From Larix sibirica (taxonomy: Eukaryota; Streptophyta; Pinopsida; Pinales; Pinaceae), in contig NWUY0300044767.1 in assembly GCA_004151065.3 (NCBI GenBank), positions 24,585 to 37,811 on the forward strand: a DNA stretch of 13,227 bases, written 5' to 3'. The notes under the pieces were generated by a model. It saw only the letters and a program-made list of their open reading frames with translations. It was not told the DNA's origin and did no database searches. Both the position numbers and the translations under genes were made by a program. Shown piece after piece: positions 8,641-13,227 of the stretch (its first letter is position 1; each line of letters starts with the position of its first letter).

Positions 8641-8688
8641 ATCTCAAAGAATATTGATGGTAAATAATTCAATCTCATTCTTTGAGAT
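8641..8688. repeat. Perfect 12-bp inverted repeat with 24-base loop
   Basis: atctcaaagaat at 8641-8652 and its exact reverse complement at 8677-8688. It lies between the two gag copies and could be a chance hairpin or the end of a small insertion. Confidence 0.55.
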
Positions 8689-8749
8689 ATCAATGCAAAT
8701 ACATTCTATACTTCAAGATATTTAATTTATCATAGTTTCATATGTCCAA

Positions 8750-9130
8750 ATGGATAGACATAATGTGGAACTTGGACAAGCATTTTGACAAAATTTGGTT
8801 ATGCTTTTGATGTAGTCACTACCACTGCATGTATTTGACTTTGATGTACCTCACTAGGAGAAACATTTGTCCATTTTTTTAAATTCATTTCAACACATCA
8901 CAAGTTCTTAGAATCCTTCACAACCTATTGTACATAATATTTTAACCAATAAAGAGCATTTAGTACAAATTTAAGAGTGACAAGAGATATTTTCTCTAAG
9001 ATCGAACACACTAAAATAAGTCTCCAAATGTTGTGACCAGTCTTCAAGGGTATTTGTATTGAGGTCACCTTTAAATAGATGCATGTCAAGATTGAGTTAG
9101 ACCATTTATGGATGAAATATGGCCACCAAA
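8750..9130 (-). pseudogene. Ty3/gypsy gag relic, copy 2
   Basis: Read from about 9093 down, this gives NLDMHLFKGDLNTNTLEDW, then SQHLETYFSVFDLRENIS, before a stop at 8973-8971. The retrotransposon gag pattern is xLDxPxFxGxxxxxLExWxxxLExYFxVxxLxExxKI, so the capsid identity is clear. After a frameshift, weaker homology continues: FVLNALYWLKYYVQ, LVRYIKVKYMQW (8856-8821), and LHQKHNQILSKCLSKFHIMS (8818-8759). The last resembles the LRQKxGQSVxEYxxxF segment near the gag C-terminus. No zinc knuckle is visible. Several stops and at least two frameshifts show it is dead. A possible LTR/primer-binding junction lies upstream at 9435-9447, in the right place for this element. Confidence 0.75.
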
Positions 9131-9434
9131 AGACCTCTGTGCATCACTTCAAGTCCATGAATTCAACAATATAGATAGGTCAAGCTTCATGATTAACTAG
9201 GCACATTGATTGCGAATGTATCTTCACCACTTTAATGCCCTTTATCTATAATGATTCAAACATGATCAAAACACACTCTAAGGAAAGGCATGCTAGTTGT
9301 TATACATTTTGTAATGGTTGGAATAGGAAAAACATATTAAAGATTCATAGGCTAAACTCAATGTTTCCTACATATGTACCTAGTATAAATGGGTATTGAA
9401 TGTTGATACACTTAACATATATTATATTTTCACT

Positions 9435-9447
9435 ACTGTGATACCTG
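9435..9447 (-). other. Possible LTR end and primer-binding site
   Basis: On the minus strand, 9446-9435 reads AGGTATCACAGT, matching 9 of 12 bases of the initiator-Met tRNA primer site TGGTATCAGAGC used by many plant LTR retroelements. It is preceded directly by CA, the usual LTR terminus. It lies about 310 bp upstream of gag copy 2 on the same strand. If correct, the LTR would run to higher coordinates. No left LTR boundary or second LTR was found, so this is tentative. Confidence 0.25.
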
Positions 9448-10020
9448 ACCAACGAAAGTGCCTAAAAGTAGGGTCAAGAGTCAACCACAAATTCTTGGTA
9501 CTTTCAAGACTATTATATGCATAAAAAAGTGTGTCAATAATGCAATGTTATGATCCTTATCCTTGATTTCTTCACTCTACTATTATTATGTTATCTATGT
9601 TCTTCTTATTCTCCTAATGTATAAAAGAACACATAGTAGACACCTAACACAACTGGACCTCAAAATCAACCATTGTTGAACATTCCTTTAAAACAAAACA
9701 TCTCATCTATTTTGATAAAACAAAAATTTTAGCTCCATATTCCCACTATTCTACTCCCATAATCAGAGAAGCCCTAGAAATTGAAAAGAACCCAAAAAAA
9801 AATTAACAAAGAAGACGGGCTAAAAATTAATCAATCTTGGGCTCCTATTATCTATAAAATATCTAATCCTAATGAAAATGCCCTAATTATTCCTAAAAAA
9901 TCATAAACCTTCCTTTCGTTGCACTTACCTCTAACCCTAATTTCAGTTCATCACTTTTATTATCTTTTTCCTTTTGTCTTCAATCACTCTCCATTCTTTC
10001 TTTTTTTATTGATTTCCATT
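9448..10020. other. Possible LTR-derived stretch, no gene
   Basis: No protein motif. If the junction at 9447 is real, this would be LTR sequence on the minus strand. Otherwise it is unassigned A/T-rich DNA. Confidence 0.25.
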
Positions 10021-10105
10021 TCATTTATTTGGTTAATATTAACCCTCAACTAATCTTAATTATTTTAATACTATTATTCTTATTTATTTTTATTATTAAC
10101 TTCTT

Positions 10106-10257
10106 ATCATTTTTATCACTATTATTTCATCTAATTTTTTCTTATTTCCTTATCCTAATTTACCCTATACTAATCTTTTAAATCATTTTTATCACTATTA
10201 CTTCATTTAATTTTTCCTTATTTCCTTATCCTAATTTACCATATACTAATCTTTTTA
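10106..10257. repeat. Tandem duplication, 76-bp unit
   Basis: Copies at 10106-10180 and 10182-10257 begin atcatttttatcactatta and end actaatctttt. They differ at a handful of positions, so the duplication is fairly recent. Confidence 0.85.
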
Positions 10258-10331
10258 ATTATTATTTAGCATTATTACTATCTAATTTACCCTAAATTAT
10301 TATTTAGCATTATTACTATCTAATTTACCCT
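10257..10331. repeat. Exact tandem duplication, 38-bp unit
   Basis: aattattatttagcattatt and the following 17 bases at 10257-10293 are repeated exactly at 10295-10331, directly abutting the 76-bp duplication, with a partial third copy after it. Confidence 0.9.
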
Positions 10332-10960
10332 AAATTATTATTTTTAATTGTTATTTTATTATTAACTTCTTATTTTATTAACTACTTATTTTTATTACTA
10401 TTATTTTATTTTATTTTTCCTTATTTTTCCCTCCTTCCTTAATTAATATGGTTTAAAGCTCATTTTTATTTTCTTTTATTTAATTAAGTTTTAAAAAAAA
10501 TATCTAATTCAATTTTTCTTTTCTATTTCTATCATTTTCTTTAATCATCGTGTCAATTTAATTTAATAAACCAACTTAATAAATTATTTTATGCCTATCT
10601 CATTCTTATTCTTTTTAAATTTAAATTTATTTTATTTTTAACCTAAGGACTTTGACTTTCTTACTCCACATATTAACGACTATATTTCTTTACATTATAA
10701 ATATCCTTCTTTCCTTTGCATCTAAACATATGTTTTATCATGGTGGTTTCTTCATAAAATTCTCGTTGTATCTACTTCCCTGGAGATGAGCAAGGTTTCT
10801 ACTCGAATCATCAGTTTCAAATTCTTAATGCAATAAAAATACAAAATATCATAAAGTATTCAGATGACTATGAAAGCTTGAATCATCTTAACTCTAACAC
10901 TTGCCAAACTTTTTTCAACCTTTTGTATGAACAACATGTGTCTCACATCTATGAACATTC
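10332..10960. other. Very A/T-rich stretch with no supported gene
   Basis: Pyrimidine-rich on the plus strand, with many short runs of tta and ttt to about 10480. No open frame or motif is recognised. Confidence 0.5.
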
Positions 10961-10963
10961 TTC

Positions 10964-11007
10964 TTCTCTATATTATAATTGTAAATTCTCTATATTATAA
11001 TTGTAAA
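10964..11007. repeat. Exact tandem duplication, 22-bp unit
   Basis: ttctctatattataattgta plus aa occurs at 10964-10985 and again, without any change, at 10986-11007. Confidence 0.95.
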
Positions 11008-12240
11008 GCTATAAAGTTACATCAAATTTTGTTATTGTTCTTTCACATATGAAGATATTCAAATTCAAAAATGGATAAGAAATATAATTGAAAATGCGTC
11101 AATCCATCACATCTTGTCATATCCCCTTTCTTTTTAAGTGCTTGCTAAATTTAAGTCATAATTAATTGATGCCTTAAGTTATTTCATCGGTGTAATTTGA
11201 TGATGATTATGTTTACTATACCCTAAGAGCAAACAAATTATTGTAACCTAATACCAAACAAATTATATTCGACAAATAAAGGGAATTGTACTTAATATTG
11301 TTCGAAATACAATTTCTATATAATAATAAAGAAGGTGGAAATGGGAAGTACCAAGTTCATTTTGGTTTTATACGCTAGGAGGTATCAAAGGGTAATATAG
11401 TTATAGCATTGGGAAAAGTATGTCTCATATTATTAAGGTGGGTAGTGTAAGTTAGGAGGAAATGACGCTTATCTTCAATTTCCCTCATATCATATATTTT
11501 GAAAATTTGCCTATTTAAGGTGTTTTTAGGTTAGTCAAATGATCAATTTCACTATGGAGCTTGTGAGTGTTGTCATCAATTTTAGGAATATTGTTTTATT
11601 TTCAAGTGGTTAAAAACTTAATTTTTATTAGCCAAATTAGGATTGATATGATGTTTATAGTATTTCAACTTTATCTTGTTAACCATTTCATTGTTGTTCT
11701 AAGTTTTATCTTTAAATTTCATATGTCTAAGATTTAAGATGATCAATATTATTGATGTGATTGTATTTGTTTATATTTCAATAGTTAAGACCGTTTGAGT
11801 CAATAGTGGCTACTGCTCTTAGAAGCAAAAACCAAGTGTTTTTCTTTGCCCAAATTGAGCAATTTACATTTATTTTCTATATATCTAATCGTTTCTTTAG
11901 AATCCATGAATGTAGAATGGAATGTCCCCTTCAATGGAATTTAGCCATAGAATGGGGATACCAAGTTGTCAAATCCCCTTCCATGGATTAAAACAATGAA
12001 CATCTTCATGCTTGAGCTAGTAACAACCCAACATAATTAGAAAGAATGTAGAGTGCAATTAATAAAACACGACATAATTAAACAAGCATGAATTAAAATA
12101 TTTTGTGGAAATCAAAATCCCATGTTCATTATTAAGTGGATTCACACACAACATGCAAAATACACATATTTCTATAAGAGAAATATGTTGGAAACCTAAT
12201 TTGTTAGAGTTATTTAAATTGTAATGTAATATTATTATTA
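11008..12240. other. Stretch with no supported gene
   Basis: A 61-codon plus-strand frame (11806-11991) has no recognisable motif and ends in a region with a repeated ccccttc(a/c)atgga string, so I do not call it. No RNA gene or transposon protein is seen. Confidence 0.5.
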
Positions 12241-12365
12241 CTATTCACATTCACCATAGGTGAATATGAAGAGTCATAGGGGAGTCCAAGAGACCTCTTG
12301 GGAATGTGAAACCAAGAGTCACATATGTTGTATTAATATGTGTACCATATTAATGAAAGGGAATT

Positions 12366-12381
12366 CACTACAACAAAACCC
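12366..12381 (+). mobile_element. CACTA (En/Spm-type) transposon terminal motif
   Basis: cactacaacaaaaccc at 12366 fits the CACTACAA(C/G)AAAA terminal inverted repeat typical of plant CACTA transposons. Terminal repeats of this class are followed by a subterminal block of short repeats that bind transposase. Here a 12-bp repeat array begins four bases later, which strongly supports the call. The element would extend right, out of the window. The matching inverted end and the 3-bp target duplication (left flank att) cannot be checked here. No transposase is visible. Confidence 0.65.
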
Positions 12382-12384
12382 TAT

Positions 12385-12883
12385 GATTAGCTTCACTTTA
12401 GCTCCCTTTTTAGCATCTACTCACATTTTTAGTATAATTTTCTTCATTCTAGTGGCAAAATGAGTGTTATTTCACGGGATGGAACATTTCTAGGCATATT
12501 TTACGCCTTGTTTCCAAACTTAGCACTAAAGTAGGCATTAATTTGTGCATAATTTAGCACCCCAATTAGTTCCAGCTTCAACATCCTAAATAGAACCATC
12601 TTTTTCTCCCTAAATAAAACTAGGAATAGCACCATCTTTTGAGCCATGAATTGCACCTAGTTTTGCTCCTTGGTTTGCGCCCATAATTGATCCAAGTTTA
12701 GCAACATGTTTAGCACCTAGTTTAGCTCCCTAATTTTCAATACTAAGGTTTAGCAACCAGTGTTTCTTCTCCTATAGTGCCTACTATATTAGCATCTAGT
12801 TTTTCTCCCAGTATTGCACCCACTTTTGCTCCATGATTTTCTCCCAAAATCGTGTCAATTTGTGATCCTAGGATTGTGCCTAG
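12385..12883. repeat. Phase-locked array of degenerate 12-bp units
   Basis: About 41 units with consensus near TTTAGCACCTAG follow each other. Examples on the same 12-base grid are 12397 (tttagctccctt), 12409, 12553, 12661 (ttttgctccttg), 12709 (tttagcacctag) and 12721. The grid holds from 12385 to 12744, slips by 4 bases at 12745-12748 and by 3 at 12785-12787, then continues to 12883. Units around 12421-12530 are most eroded. Positions 1, 4, 7 and 10 vary most; 3, 6, 8 and 9 are steadier. Its position beside the CACTA terminus makes it the likely subterminal repeat region. Confidence 0.8.
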
Positions 12884-12889
12884 TTCAAC
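12613..12889 (-). pseudogene. Possible decayed tetrapeptide-repeat reading frame
   Basis: Read on the minus strand, each 12-bp unit encodes four residues with pattern (L/V/I/H)-G-(A/S/T/E)-(K/I/N), such as LGAK, LGSI, MGAN, QGAK, VGAI and LGEN. The frame is open from 12889 to 12746 (about 48 codons). After the 4-base slip, and past a TAG at 12730-12732, it is open again from 12729 to 12613. Gly codons vary freely at the third base (GGT, GGC, GGA), as in coding DNA. Stops also occur at 12610-12612 and 12586-12588, and no start or upstream exon is evident. It may be a relic of a repetitive protein, or the pattern may come from the repeat itself. I know no family for it. Confidence 0.3.
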
Positions 12890-12969
12890 TTATGAGTTAG
12901 ATAATATATAATTTAGAGGCCCTAATAGTATTCGAGTGACCATAATCGTATCCAACTGACCCTGACTAC

Positions 12970-13227
12970 ATAATGACAATGATGACAATGATGATGATAA
13001 TGTTGATGTTGATGATGATGACAATGATGAGGAGGAGGAGGAGGAAAATGGATGATGGTGATGATGATGAAGATGGTGATGAGGATGATGATGATGATGA
13101 AGATGATGATGAATATATGGATGATGGTGATGATGATGAAGATGGTGATGATGACGATGATGATGATGGTGATGATAAAGAAGAGGAGGAGGAGGAGGAG
13201 GATGACGATCATCATCATCATCATCAT
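12970..13227. repeat. Interrupted GAT/GAG/GAA triplet microsatellite
   Basis: An almost pure triplet array of gat with gac, gaa, gag, ggt and aat variants, ending in six cat triplets at the window edge. A 35-bp segment starting atggatgatggtgatgatga occurs at 13048-13082 and again exactly at 13117-13151, a 69-bp shift. On the plus strand, a frame from ATG 13048 stays open to the end (60 codons), encoding an Asp/Glu-rich run then six His. A minus-strand frame rich in Met and Ile is the array read backwards. It is probably noncoding, possibly inside the CACTA element. Confidence 0.85.

Noticed and set aside
12385-12883. CRISPR-like array
   Set aside because: Units are contiguous 12-mers without unique spacers, in apparently eukaryotic DNA.
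12922-13227. 101-codon minus-strand frame rich in Met and Ile
   Set aside because: It is the GAT triplet microsatellite read on the opposite strand, with no independent coding signal.

Overview
This window looks like plant nuclear DNA from a large, transposon-filled genome. No intact host gene, rRNA or tRNA can be supported. The evidence is long A/T-rich stretches, every recognisable protein being a decayed transposon fragment, a CACTA-type transposon end, and a motif resembling the hammerhead-ribozyme region of Penelope-like elements. Penelope-like elements are known from conifers and are rare in other plants, so a gymnosperm is my best guess. That is inference, not proof.

Layout, left to right. 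1-500: the 3' end of a Ty3/gypsy pol gene (integrase) on the minus strand. 583-845: an unrecognised plus-strand open frame. 973-1297: two short tandem arrays. 2172-2264: a plus-strand LINE reverse-transcriptase linker relic, followed by an unrecognised 90-codon frame (2367-2639). 2631-2855: a minus-strand gypsy gag relic. 2932: one undetermined base beside an ATA microsatellite. 3000-5300: A/T-rich DNA with several old, divergent direct repeats. 5300-7080: a less A/T-rich block with no gene I recognise. 7167-7381: a 72-bp inverted repeat whose loop holds the hammerhead-like motif. 8270-9130: two diverged minus-strand gag copies in tandem, with a possible LTR/primer-binding junction near 9447. 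10020-10460: very A/T-rich minisatellites. 12366: a CACTA terminal motif followed at once by about 500 bp of phase-locked 12-bp repeats. 12970-13227: an interrupted GAT/GAG triplet array.

The fragments do not form a working system. The most interesting points are the ribozyme-like inverted repeat at 7167-7381 and the 12-bp array at 12385-12883. In that array the variable bases fall every third position, as if it had once been minus-strand coding sequence for a tetrapeptide-repeat protein.
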